A model generated the notes under the pieces. It saw nothing but the letters and a program-made list of their open reading frames with translations, did no database searches and was not told the origin of the DNA. The position numbers and the translations under genes were made by a program. From Prevotella sp. (lineage in GTDB: Bacteria > Bacteroidota > Bacteroidia > Bacteroidales > Bacteroidaceae), in the NCBI GenBank assembly GCA_017475265.1, contig JAFVFY010000076.1, forward strand, positions 1 through 54,779: a stretch of DNA of 54,779 bases. The letters run 5' to 3'. This document shows, one piece after another, positions 41,387-49,087 of the stretch; position 1 is the stretch's first letter, and each line of letters starts with the position of its first letter.

Positions 41387-43332
41387 TATTTTCCAAGGGG
41401 AGCGGGACCGTCCAGCGTGGGCGTAACGGGGATGATGTGGCCTTTCTTGTCGAAGGTGAGGCGGTCGATGCACACTTCACGGTGGATGCCCGGCTCATGG
41501 TTCACGAAATTCTTGTTAATGCGGTGGTAGACGATGTACCACTCGTCCTTGCCAGGAATCTGAAGGATTGAGTTATGCGCCGTACCGTAAATCTTGTCCT
41601 CAGGCTTCTGCTTGATGACCAGATAGTTCTCTGGGTCAATAGTGATGGGGCCTAGGGGCAACTTACTGGTGCCGTAGCACACGTGGTAGTTGGGTGAGCC
41701 AGTATCATCGACCGACCAGAGGAAATAGTATGTTCCCTTTCGGTAGAACACGTAGGCTCCCTCGCGGAAGGCCCAGGTCTGCAGGTTGCCACCTTCGGGC
41801 GTTAGATGCTTGATGGTCTCCTTCTTCACGGAAAGCATGTCATCGTTCAGCTCGGCACCGGCCATGAAGCCATTACCCCAGTAAAGATAGTACTTACCGC
41901 TCTTCGGGTCTTTAAACACATCGACATCAATGGCTTGTCCACCACGAGCCTCCTTGGGACGGTCAGCATCGGTGATGATGGGGGCGCCGCTGTCTACAAA
42001 CGGTCCTGTAGGACTGTCGCTGACGGCCACGCCGATTTCCTTGCGGTCTGACTTGGGATTGTGGGCAGAGAAGTAGAAATAATACTTACCATCCTTTTCA
42101 ATGATGCAGGGTGCCCAGGCATTGCCCGTCGCCCACTTTACCTGGTCGCCCTTCACGTCGAGCATCTTGCCTTCGTCCGTCCAGTCAATAAGATTCTCAG
42201 ACGAGAATACGCTGAAGTCGTGGCCACCCCAGCCGGGAGTGCCGTCGGTGGTACTGTAGATGTAATACTTCTTGGTCTTATTAGAGTAGAGCACCTCAGG
42301 GTCGGCATGGAATCCAGGCAGAATGGGTTGCTTGTAGTTGGGGAAAGCTTTCAGCAGACGTTCTTTCTCAACCCTTGTGATGGGGATGATAGTACCGTGG
42401 CGGGGGGTGAACTTACCCTTCATCTCCGTGTTCTGCACGAACTGGAAGGTCTTCAGGTCTTCCGACTTGCAGAACTGGTAGTGTCCGTTGCCATAGCAGT
42501 CGTACATGATAATCCAAGACTTGCCGTCGATAGCCTTGCAGACGCCAACACCCTCCACAGCTTCCTTCGTCTGCTCCACATTGCCATCGAGCATCTGCCA
42601 CTTGTCGGTCAGCTGCTTGGCCACAGCCTGATAGATGCCGCGTCCTGACTCTTGCTTATAAAAAAGGTGGTAGAGCTGGTCGGCCTCGTTGTAGACGATG
42701 TCGCCGTCGATGGTGGCATTACCGGCATCGAACAGCCACTTCGGTTCGCCTTCCAGGTCGGTGAAGTCCTTGTTGGCGTACTGGTAGTAAATCTTGTCGT
42801 AAGAGCCACGGTCGCTGGTACGCAGCGAATAGAACACCATATACTTTCCGGCCTTATGGTCATAGATGGTTTCTGGTGCCCAAACGCGGATGACGTTTTT
42901 CCACGCCTTCGTATAGCGCGTGGGGAAGTTCACGGTGGAGTGCTGCCAGTTGATGAGGTCTGTCGACTTCAGCAGTACCATGCCTCGGTTACTGCTCCAT
43001 CCGTGGGCAGAGCGCATGTCGGTAGCCACCATGTAGAACGTCTTTCCATCCTCGCAACGCAGGATGTGCGGGTCACGTACACACTGTGTCAGGGCAATGG
43101 TGTCGCTCTCTATAACCGGTGCCCCCATGTTCAGTGGCGTGTAGTTATAGCCGTCATCCGAGATGGCGTAGCATATCTGCTCATCCTCGGGGGCATTACT
43201 ATTAAAATAGGTGAAGAGGTAGGCAACCATCTCGTTAGGGTCTTGGAGCGCCTCGACTTCGGTTTTCATTTTCTGTGCTGTGATAGAAACAGATGTCACA
43301 GCCAACAACGTAGCAGTCAGTAGTAATCTCAT
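41386..43332 (-). CDS. Secreted protein with two tandem GH43 domains
   Basis: A 648-residue protein: signal peptide (MRLLLTATLLAVTSVSITAQ) and two GH43 propellers. The first (about 30-325) has RDPHILRCEDGKTFYMVATD (Asp near 87), ATIDGDIVYNEADQLYHLFY and a Glu in EAVEGVGVCKAIDGKSW. The second (about 335-640) starts with ILPGFHADPEVLYS and has WAPCIIEKDGKYYFYFSAH, AIDVDVFKDPKSGKYYLYWG and FREGAYVFYRKGTYYFLWS. Both keep plausible catalytic carboxylates, so two linkages of one arabinan/xylan-type substrate may be cut in sequence. It is likely co-transcribed with the outer-membrane protein gene upstream (41-nt gap). Substrate is inferred. Confidence 0.88.
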   Translation of the reverse strand: MRLLLTATLLAVTSVSITAQKMKTEVEALQDPNEMVAYLFTYFNSNAPEDEQICYAISDDGYNYTPLNMGAPVIESDTIALTQCVRDPHILRCEDGKTFYMVATDMRSAHGWSSNRGMVLLKSTDLINWQHSTVNFPTRYTKAWKNVIRVWAPETIYDHKAGKYMVFYSLRTSDRGSYDKIYYQYANKDFTDLEGEPKWLFDAGNATIDGDIVYNEADQLYHLFYKQESGRGIYQAVAKQLTDKWQMLDGNVEQTKEAVEGVGVCKAIDGKSWIIMYDCYGNGHYQFCKSEDLKTFQFVQNTEMKGKFTPRHGTIIPITRVEKERLLKAFPNYKQPILPGFHADPEVLYSNKTKKYYIYSTTDGTPGWGGHDFSVFSSENLIDWTDEGKMLDVKGDQVKWATGNAWAPCIIEKDGKYYFYFSAHNPKSDRKEIGVAVSDSPTGPFVDSGAPIITDADRPKEARGGQAIDVDVFKDPKSGKYYLYWGNGFMAGAELNDDMLSVKKETIKHLTPEGGNLQTWAFREGAYVFYRKGTYYFLWSVDDTGSPNYHVCYGTSKLPLGPITIDPENYLVIKQKPEDKIYGTAHNSILQIPGKDEWYIVYHRINKNFVNHEPGIHREVCIDRLTFDKKGHIIPVTPTLDGPAPLGK

Positions 43333-43373
43333 AATTGTGTCCTTATGTTCTTGTGTCTAAAAAACTCCTTACG

Positions 43374-44534
43374 TCAGAAGAGCCGGCGGGTGAATCTCAC
43401 GTTCAGCATGGGGTAAACCTTGAACTTTTCAATGGCGTCTACATAGCTGCCCACCTTTCCGCTGACGTTCTTCACATCGTGCACTAGGTCTACTCCTTCG
43501 TGTGTTATCACCTCTGGCGAACCACCCCAGAAGAGTACTCCACCATCAACGGAAATCTTCCACCGGTCATTCTTCTTCGAGAGATTTCCTTCATAGCCTA
43601 TGCCCACGTATGGCTTGAAGCGGTTGACGTGCATATCGGCCTTCACCATACCCGTGATGTCGGGTCGCATGATATATGGGTCACCGGCAGCGTGCAAGAC
43701 GTCGCCAGCTTTGTGCATAAGCACCTGAGTGCCATCTTCAAGGGTGAGGTACACGTCTTCGGGATAATACACGTCGTTGACGTAGTCGCCTACACGCACA
43801 CCCATGGCTCCATAATCTTTGAATTTCTTGTATAGCATGTCAAGCATGTAGGGGTCGGTATTAAAATTGTATTGCTCGCCAAGGGCACTCAAGTCGAAGA
43901 GCTTCACTTCGTAGAGTACTTCGGGAATATAGTGGTCGGTACCCTGTTGGTTGTAGTAATCCATACGGTCGTTCACGAACTTCCCGTACAGGTTGTTGTA
44001 AATGTTCACGGCAAGAAGTGACTGCATATCTTCTGTCGTGTTGTATGCCTTGGCGATGTGCGACGGACCCAGATAGAAGCCACCGCTGATGTGCCAGTGC
44101 TTGTTGTTCTTCAGCGGGTAGATGTCCACGATGACATTCCAGTTCCAGAAATTGGCGGGCTTGCCTATCATGTCTACCTCGTCATCGAGTACCATGCCGT
44201 AATTGTCGTACACCAGCTGGCTCATCTTCTGGAACCTGCTCTTGCTCTTCGACGGGTCGTTACCCACCTGGATGCCGAAGGTCATGGGCACTTCAATGCC
44301 CGGCATGTAGGTGAAGCCGGTGCGCAGCCGTGCCCAACTGGCCAATGGGGTCGACAGTTGCACGCCAATACCAGTCGTACCCAGCTCTAACCCCAGGTCG
44401 AGGTGCTTGAAGGCACTCCATGAATTGGATTTACTGATTGGCTGAGTAGTAAACTGGTTGTCTGCAGTTTGTGCACTAATCTGGCACGATGCAGCACAGA
44501 GAAAAGCTATCAGAATAGTTAGTTTTTTGCTCAT
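43374..44534 (-). CDS. Outer-membrane beta-barrel protein of unknown function
   Basis: A 386-residue exported protein with signal peptide (LTILIAFLCAASCQISA). Alternating beta strands start with FKHLDLGLELGTTGIGVQLS and end with the aromatic C-terminus VYPMLNVRFTRRLF, as expected of an outer-membrane barrel. A conserved-looking loop region carries DDEVDMIGKPANFWNWNVIV. I do not recognise a named family. The ATG at 44534 is chosen because the longer frame runs through the promoter (44564-44595). It is the first gene of a likely operon with the tandem GH43 gene, so a role in glycan uptake is possible but unproven. Confidence 0.75.
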   Translation of the reverse strand: MSKKLTILIAFLCAASCQISAQTADNQFTTQPISKSNSWSAFKHLDLGLELGTTGIGVQLSTPLASWARLRTGFTYMPGIEVPMTFGIQVGNDPSKSKSRFQKMSQLVYDNYGMVLDDEVDMIGKPANFWNWNVIVDIYPLKNNKHWHISGGFYLGPSHIAKAYNTTEDMQSLLAVNIYNNLYGKFVNDRMDYYNQQGTDHYIPEVLYEVKLFDLSALGEQYNFNTDPYMLDMLYKKFKDYGAMGVRVGDYVNDVYYPEDVYLTLEDGTQVLMHKAGDVLHAAGDPYIMRPDITGMVKADMHVNRFKPYVGIGYEGNLSKKNDRWKISVDGGVLFWGGSPEVITHEGVDLVHDVKNVSGKVGSYVDAIEKFKVYPMLNVRFTRRLF

Positions 44535-44563
44535 ATCTATATAATAATGTTGTAAGTTTGGGG

Positions 44564-44595
44564 CAAAGTTAATCAAAAAATGATAAAGGAACAAA
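44564..44595 (-). promoter_or_regulatory. Promoter of the outer-membrane protein / tandem GH43 unit
   Basis: On the reverse strand, TTTG (44592-44595), 20 nt, then TAACTTTG (44564-44571). Confidence 0.75.
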
Positions 44596-44622
44596 GATTT
44601 TAGAAAATATAAGCAAAGTTCT

Positions 44623-44653
44623 TTTGTTTTTTCAAGAAATTTACGTATCTTCG
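44623..44653 (+). promoter_or_regulatory. Promoter of the EEP-family gene
   Basis: TTTG (44623-44626), 19 nt, then TATCTTCG (44646-44653), one base off TAnnTTTG. It lies 21 nt before the ATG. Confidence 0.65.
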
Positions 44654-44674
44654 CGCCCATAAACTTATTTTCTT

Positions 44675-45757
44675 ATGAATAAAATCTCATTTCTTGTCAT
44701 TTTCGCCTTTCTTCTGGGCATGACTTCGGCTTGTGCTGAAGAGAAGAAATACTCCCTCTATGCCATTGGCTTCTATAATCTGGAGAACCTCTTCGACACT
44801 ATTCACGACAAAGGTAAGAACGACTACCAGTACCTACCCGACGGGCAGAACCGCTGGAACGGTCGTAAGTATCATCAGAAACTGCGCAACATGGCGCGGG
44901 TGCTGGCCGACATGGGCACCGACAAGACCCCCCAGGGATGTGCCGTGATTGGTGTCAGCGAAGTGGAGAACGAACGCTGCATGGCCGACCTCTGTAAGCA
45001 GGAGGCCCTGCAGAAGCGCGGCTACAAGTTCTGCCACCTTGAGGGACCCGACAAGCGCGGCGTGGACTGCGCCCTGCTTTATAACCCCAAGCTTTTCCAA
45101 GTGAGGAATGTGAAGCTCGTCCCCTACGTATACGTCAAGCCAGAAGACAGTGAGCGGGCCACCCGAGGATTCTTTGTCGTCAGTGGTACGCTGGCTGACG
45201 AGCACGTCACCGTCATCGTCAATCACCTGCCATCGCGTGGAGCCACCTCTTTCTATCGCGAGGAGGGCGGACGTCAGATACGCCTCGTGAAGGACTCACT
45301 GCTCAGGGATGACCCGCAGGTGAAAATCATCATCATGGGCGATATGAACGACGACCCTCAGGACAAGTCGATGGCACAGGCTTTGGGAGCCAAGAGGAAG
45401 ATGAAGGACGTGGAGAGCGACGGCCTGTGGAACCCTTGGTGGGACGTGCTCGCCAGCGGAACCGGAACACTGCAATACGATTCGAAGTGGAATCTCTTCG
45501 ACCAGATTATCCTTTCACGATCATTGCTTGAGCCGAAAGTGATGGTCAATAAAGACTTCAAGCCCAGCGACATAGACTGCTCAAGCCTGAAATACTACCG
45601 CCACCAGATTTTCCGCCGTGACTACCTCTTCCAGAAGGAGGGGAAATACAAGGGCAACATGATGCGTACTCACGCTGGCGGCACGTGGCTTAACGGTTAT
45701 AGCGACCACCTGCCTACGGTGGTTTATGTTATCAAAGAGTCGGGCGGAAAGAAATAG
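44675..45757 (+). CDS. Exported endonuclease/exonuclease/phosphatase family protein
   Basis: A 360-residue protein of the EEP (DNase I-like) fold. Motifs are GFYNLENLFDT (about 32-42), GVSEVEN (metal-binding Glu, about 93-99), VIVNHLPSRG (catalytic His), IIMGDMNDDPQDK (about 212-224) and the closing YSDHLPTVVYV (about 339-349). The N-terminus is a signal peptide ending FLLGMTSAC, close to a lipobox, so it may be a lipoprotein. Bacteroidetes carry many such exported phosphodiesterases of unknown substrate. It is a single-gene unit with its own promoter. Confidence 0.9.
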   Translation: MNKISFLVIFAFLLGMTSACAEEKKYSLYAIGFYNLENLFDTIHDKGKNDYQYLPDGQNRWNGRKYHQKLRNMARVLADMGTDKTPQGCAVIGVSEVENERCMADLCKQEALQKRGYKFCHLEGPDKRGVDCALLYNPKLFQVRNVKLVPYVYVKPEDSERATRGFFVVSGTLADEHVTVIVNHLPSRGATSFYREEGGRQIRLVKDSLLRDDPQVKIIIMGDMNDDPQDKSMAQALGAKRKMKDVESDGLWNPWWDVLASGTGTLQYDSKWNLFDQIILSRSLLEPKVMVNKDFKPSDIDCSSLKYYRHQIFRRDYLFQKEGKYKGNMMRTHAGGTWLNGYSDHLPTVVYVIKESGGKK

Positions 45758-45860
45758 CCGCGCTATTCCCATGTGGTTACTACAACCTTGTAGAACCCCA
45801 AAAAGTGTTATTTTATTGATAATTTATTAACGTTTATTCGTTTAATTCTCAAAAATGGTG

Positions 45861-45868
45861 TACCTTTG
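45861..45868 (+). promoter_or_regulatory. -7 element for the polysaccharide export / sensor operon
   Basis: TACCTTTG, 33 nt before the ATG at 45902. The upstream TTTG box is weak. No other strong promoter of this type was noticed between here and 54410, so the downstream genes may form one long operon. Confidence 0.55.
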
Positions 45869-45901
45869 CACCCGACTATTGTACCTTGATGACATAAAAA
45901 G

Positions 45902-46720
45902 ATGAAGAATAAGTATTTATTTACGATGACGTGCATCTGCTGCCTATGGCTGCTATGCTCGTGTAAGACGGTGTCGGACATCCCTTATTTCCAGAATGTT
46001 GCGGAGTATAACGGTGAGGGGAATGCCTATCTCTATGACATGACCATCAAGCCCAAGGACTTACTCACCATCCTCGTCTTCTCCAGCTATCCCGAAAGTG
46101 TGGTGCAGTTTAACGCCACGGAGTCGCGCTCCATTGGAGAATCACGAAGAGCCGATGGCAATGTCCAGATGTCGTCCAATAGCAGTACATTTCATCGTTA
46201 TCTTGTTGACAACGATGGAAACATCACTTACCCTATCGTTGGCACCATCCATGTGGCAGGAAACACCATCGAGCAGACGAACGCCATCATTAAGGAGAAG
46301 ATAGCTCCCTATATCCAGAAGGGGGTGGATTATACTGTTAACACGTACATCAACAACTATGAGATTACGGTGATGGGCGAAGTAAACAGACCCAACACCT
46401 TCACCGTCACGCGTAACAAGATTACTGTGCTTGAAGCACTTGCTATGGCTGGCGACATGACCATCTATGGTAAGCGCGATAATGTGAAACTGTTACGCGA
46501 ACAGCCAAATGGGGAGTACGAGATACACGAATTGGATTTCCGTGATGTGAATATCCTCAACTCTCCTTATTATTATATGCAGCAGCGGGACATCCTCTAT
46601 GTGGAGCCGAACCCAGTAATGACCCAGAATGCTTCGATTGGACAGACAACTCAGCTTTGGGTGCGTGGTATCAGCATCACCATCTCGCTGGGGACGTTGC
46701 TCTACCGAGTACTGGAATAG
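45902..46720 (+). CDS. Polysaccharide export outer-membrane lipoprotein (Wza family)
   Basis: A 272-residue lipoprotein. The signal peptide ends in LLCSC, with the lipidated Cys at about residue 21. A Poly_export domain (KPKDLLTILVFSSYPESV to YPIVGTIHVAGNTIEQ, about 50-135) and an SLBB-type domain (YEITVMGEVNRPNTFTV, ITVLEALAMAGDMTIYGKRD, about 155-205) follow. A C-terminal segment, LWVRGISITISLGTLLYRVL, could be the outer-membrane helix. It forms the channel for capsule or exopolysaccharide export. The usual neighbour, a Wzc-type tyrosine kinase or co-polymerase, is not here; a sugar kinase gene follows after 16 nt. Confidence 0.93.
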   Translation: MKNKYLFTMTCICCLWLLCSCKTVSDIPYFQNVAEYNGEGNAYLYDMTIKPKDLLTILVFSSYPESVVQFNATESRSIGESRRADGNVQMSSNSSTFHRYLVDNDGNITYPIVGTIHVAGNTIEQTNAIIKEKIAPYIQKGVDYTVNTYINNYEITVMGEVNRPNTFTVTRNKITVLEALAMAGDMTIYGKRDNVKLLREQPNGEYEIHELDFRDVNILNSPYYYMQQRDILYVEPNPVMTQNASIGQTTQLWVRGISITISLGTLLYRVLE

Positions 46721-46736
46721 TCTATCTTATTTTTAT

Positions 46737-47885
46737 ATGGAACAGTATCAATATCATATTTTCTCACCCTACCGCGTATGCCCCCTGGGCGCGCATGTAG
46801 ACCACCAGCACGGACTAGTGACGGGATTTGCCATCGACAAAGGTGTTGACCTTTGGTTCAACGTCCGCGAAGATAGCACGGTGAAACTTATCTCAAAGAC
46901 TTTTGAGGGAGACGTGGAGTTTGAAATCAACGCGCCGAGCCAGGTGCGCGAGCGTCATTGGGGCGACTATGCCCGTGGTGCCAAGTATGCGTTGCGTAAA
47001 CGCTTTGAGTTGACGCAAGGCATCGACGGTGTCATTCAGGGCAGCCTGCCAGTGGGAGGCCTGTCGTCATCGGCAGCCGTACTCATCGCCTACGTGATGG
47101 CCTTTGCCAAGGCGAATGATATCACGCTCCAGCCTTTCGAGGTGGTGAAGATTGCCTCTGAGGCAGAACGGGAGTACATCGGCCTGAACAACGGTCTGCT
47201 CGACCAAGCTTGTATCGCCCTAGGCAAGAAGGACGGTCTGCTGTTCCTCGACTGCGACTCAGACGAGTGGCGTATCATCAAGCGCAACCCAGACATGGCT
47301 GACTTCGAGATAGGCATCTTCTTCTCTGGATTGACACGCTCGCTTGTAAACTCCGACTATAACCTCCGTGTGTATGAATGTAAGACGGCGGCATGGAACA
47401 TGCTCGCTTATACCGACCAGCCGCTGAAGACCTTCGACAAGACCTTCCTTCGTGATATTCCCAAGGCGACATTTGATAAGACCCGTATTGCCATGCCTTC
47501 GCGTTTCGCTCGTCGTGCAGAGCATTTCTATAGTGAGTATCGTCGTGTACGTCAAGGTGTTACGGCTTGGGAGACAGGCAACATGAAACTCTTCGGTAAG
47601 CTGTCGTTCGACTCCTGCGAGTCGAGTATCCACAACTACGAGTGTGGCTCGCCCGAACTGATTGCCATCTACGAGATTATGCGCTCTCTGCCAGGAGTCT
47701 TTGGCGGTCGCTTCTCTGGAGCCGGCTTCAAGGGTGCCTGTATCGCGTTGGTAGACCCTGCCTACAAGGAATCAATAGAGAAAGAACTGACCGCGAAGTA
47801 TTTGGAACAGTTCCCCGAGTACGAAAAGACATTCCAGGTGTTCTGGGTCCGCCCTGATGACGGGGCAAGATTCGTAGATAATTGA
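46737..47885 (+). CDS. GHMP sugar-1-kinase, galactokinase family (possibly galacturonokinase-like)
   Basis: A 382-residue GHMP kinase. The substrate motif PYRVCPLGAHVDHQHG (about 10-25) resembles the RVCPLGAHIDHQ form that I associate with plant galacturonokinase, rather than the GEHTDYNxG form of GalK. The ATP loop PVGGLSSSAAV is at about 105-115, and the third motif is GRFSGAGFKGACIALV (about 325-340). It should phosphorylate a sugar at C1. The start at 46737 follows the export gene; the longer frame overlaps that gene. The stop lies in an AATTGAC heptamer repeat. With the nucleotidyltransferase at 48308 it could form a two-step sugar activation (sugar to sugar-1-P to NDP-sugar). The exact sugar is unknown. 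Confidence 0.88.
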   Translation: MEQYQYHIFSPYRVCPLGAHVDHQHGLVTGFAIDKGVDLWFNVREDSTVKLISKTFEGDVEFEINAPSQVRERHWGDYARGAKYALRKRFELTQGIDGVIQGSLPVGGLSSSAAVLIAYVMAFAKANDITLQPFEVVKIASEAEREYIGLNNGLLDQACIALGKKDGLLFLDCDSDEWRIIKRNPDMADFEIGIFFSGLTRSLVNSDYNLRVYECKTAAWNMLAYTDQPLKTFDKTFLRDIPKATFDKTRIAMPSRFARRAEHFYSEYRRVRQGVTAWETGNMKLFGKLSFDSCESSIHNYECGSPELIAIYEIMRSLPGVFGGRFSGAGFKGACIALVDPAYKESIEKELTAKYLEQFPEYEKTFQVFWVRPDDGARFVDN

Positions 47886-48303
47886 CAATTGACAATTGGC
47901 AATTGACAATTATGGATAACGCGACACAAACGAAGAGCAGAGATTTTGCGATACGGATTATCGGTTGCTATAAGTATTTGACCGAACAGAAAAGGGAGTT
48001 CGTAATGTCAAAACAACTCCTTCGTTGTGGCACAAGTATCGGAGCTAACACACGCGAGAGTAAAAACGCTCAGAGTCGTTTGGATTTCTTGAATAAATTG
48101 AATATTGCTTTGAAGGAAGCGGACGAAACCGAATATTGGATTGATTTGCTACATGCGACCGATTATCTTAATGATTTACAATACAACTCAATTAATGACG
48201 ATTGTACTGAACTCATAAAACTACTTACATCTATCATAAAGACACTAAAAAAGTCTGATGTGAATGATTAATTATCAATTGTCAATTATCAATTATCAAT
48301 TCG
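47880..48303. repeat. Inverted heptamer repeats flanking the four-helix-bundle gene
   Basis: The left block (about 47880-47910) reads AATTGAC, AATTGAC, AATTGGC, AATTGAC. The right block (about 48270-48303) reads ATCAATT, GTCAATT, ATCAATT, ATCAATT, that is, the same word reversed. Together they bracket one small gene like the ends of an insertion. Confidence 0.8.
47912..48271 (+). CDS. Four-helix-bundle protein (23S rRNA intervening-sequence / Avd-like family)
   Basis: A 119-residue, fully helical, basic protein. Family blocks are DFAIRIIGCYKYL (helix 1), SKQLLRCGTSIGANTRES (helix 2; the hallmark QLLRSGTSIGANxxEA-like motif), SRLDFLNKLNIALKEADETEYWIDLL (helix 3) and a C-terminal helix LIKLLTSIIKTLKKS. 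Such proteins are encoded in 23S rRNA intervening sequences and resemble the Avd proteins of diversity-generating retroelements; they are thought to bind nucleic acid. The gene is AT-rich compared with its neighbours and is bracketed by inverted AATTGAC/ATCAATT heptamer repeats. It splits an otherwise sensible kinase/nucleotidyltransferase pair, as an inserted cassette would. The start at 47912 directly follows the left repeat. Confidence 0.9.
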   Translation: MDNATQTKSRDFAIRIIGCYKYLTEQKREFVMSKQLLRCGTSIGANTRESKNAQSRLDFLNKLNIALKEADETEYWIDLLHATDYLNDLQYNSINDDCTELIKLLTSIIKTLKKSDVND

Positions 48304-48307
48304 TAAA

Positions 48308-49078
48308 GTGAAGAATTTAGTAATAGCCGCTGGATATGCCACTCGGCTGGGAGACCTGACGAAGAACTTCCCCAAGCCGCTGCTCAAAATTGGTGAGAAC
48401 ACCATTCTGGGACGTATGCTCGACGACATCGACAGGATTCCTGAGATTGACGAGCATATCATTATCACAAACCATAAGTTTGCGCACATCTTTGAGCAAT
48501 GGGCTAGCGAACAGCACTATACCAAGCCCATTGCCATTATTGACGACGGTACAGAGACCAACGAGACACGCCTGGGAGCTGTCTGCGACCTGTTGCTAGC
48601 CATCAACGGCGGCAGCCAAATCGAAAATCGAAAATCCGAAAATCGAAAATCCATTGATGATGACCTGTTGGTGGTGGCGGCGGACAATCTCCTTTTCTTC
48701 TCGTTCCAGGAGTTCGTGGACTTTGCCCTCGCCAAGGGTACGTCGTGCATCATGTGCCATGAACAGCCGTCGATAGAGAAGTTGCAGCGCACCGGCGTCG
48801 TGGAACTTGACGAGAACAACCGCGTGCTCGGCATGGAGGAGAAACCGCAAGTGCCAAAGAGCCACTGGGCCGTACCGCCGTTCTACATCTACTTGAAGAA
48901 AGACCTCGACCTCGTCCGTCACTCCGTGGAGAATGGCTGCGGCAAGGATGCCCCTGGCAACCTGGCCCACTACATGGTAGAGCACACCACCATGCACGCC
49001 TGGCCCATGTCAGCAGGACGATTCGACATCGGCAGCCTCGACACCTATTATGAGGCTGTAGAGAAATATGGCAAGTAG
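48308..49078 (+). CDS. Sugar nucleotidyltransferase (NTP_transferase family)
   Basis: A 256-residue cytoplasmic enzyme that joins a sugar-1-phosphate to an NTP. The signature AAGYATRLGDLTKNFPKPLL (about 6-25; GxGTRL-x-PK-like) and VVAADNLLFF (metal-binding Asp, about 119-128) are clear; the C-terminal FDIGSLDTYYEA is typical. The start is GTG. Residues about 103-115 (SQIENRKSENRKS) are encoded by a CGAAAAT heptamer repeat (48619-48652), in frame, just before the metal-binding segment. It probably acts after the GHMP kinase at 46737 in making an NDP-sugar for export or surface glycans; this is inference. Confidence 0.9.
   Translation: MKNLVIAAGYATRLGDLTKNFPKPLLKIGENTILGRMLDDIDRIPEIDEHIIITNHKFAHIFEQWASEQHYTKPIAIIDDGTETNETRLGAVCDLLLAINGGSQIENRKSENRKSIDDDLLVVAADNLLFFSFQEFVDFALAKGTSCIMCHEQPSIEKLQRTGVVELDENNRVLGMEEKPQVPKSHWAVPPFYIYLKKDLDLVRHSVENGCGKDAPGNLAHYMVEHTTMHAWPMSAGRFDIGSLDTYYEAVEKYGK
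48619..48652 (+). repeat. In-frame CGAAAAT heptamer repeat inside the nucleotidyltransferase gene
   Basis: CGAAAAT, CGAAAATC, CGAAAAT and CGAAAATC, a 7/8-nt alternation. It encodes QIENRKSENRKS. Confidence 0.85.
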
Positions 49079-49087
49079 ACAGCCGTT

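Noticed and set aside
41331-41498. 56-codon N-terminal extension of the AICAR formyltransferase
   Set aside because: Extension is encoded by heptamer repeat and the end of the upstream GH43 gene; family start is MQELALKYGCNPNQ.
46629-46736. Longer start of the GHMP kinase
   Set aside because: Overlaps the polysaccharide export gene in another frame; the conserved protein starts at MEQYQYHIFSPYRV.
47912-48271. Diversity-generating retroelement accessory gene (Avd)
   Set aside because: No reverse transcriptase, template repeat or variable repeat was seen nearby; only the four-helix-bundle family resemblance remains.
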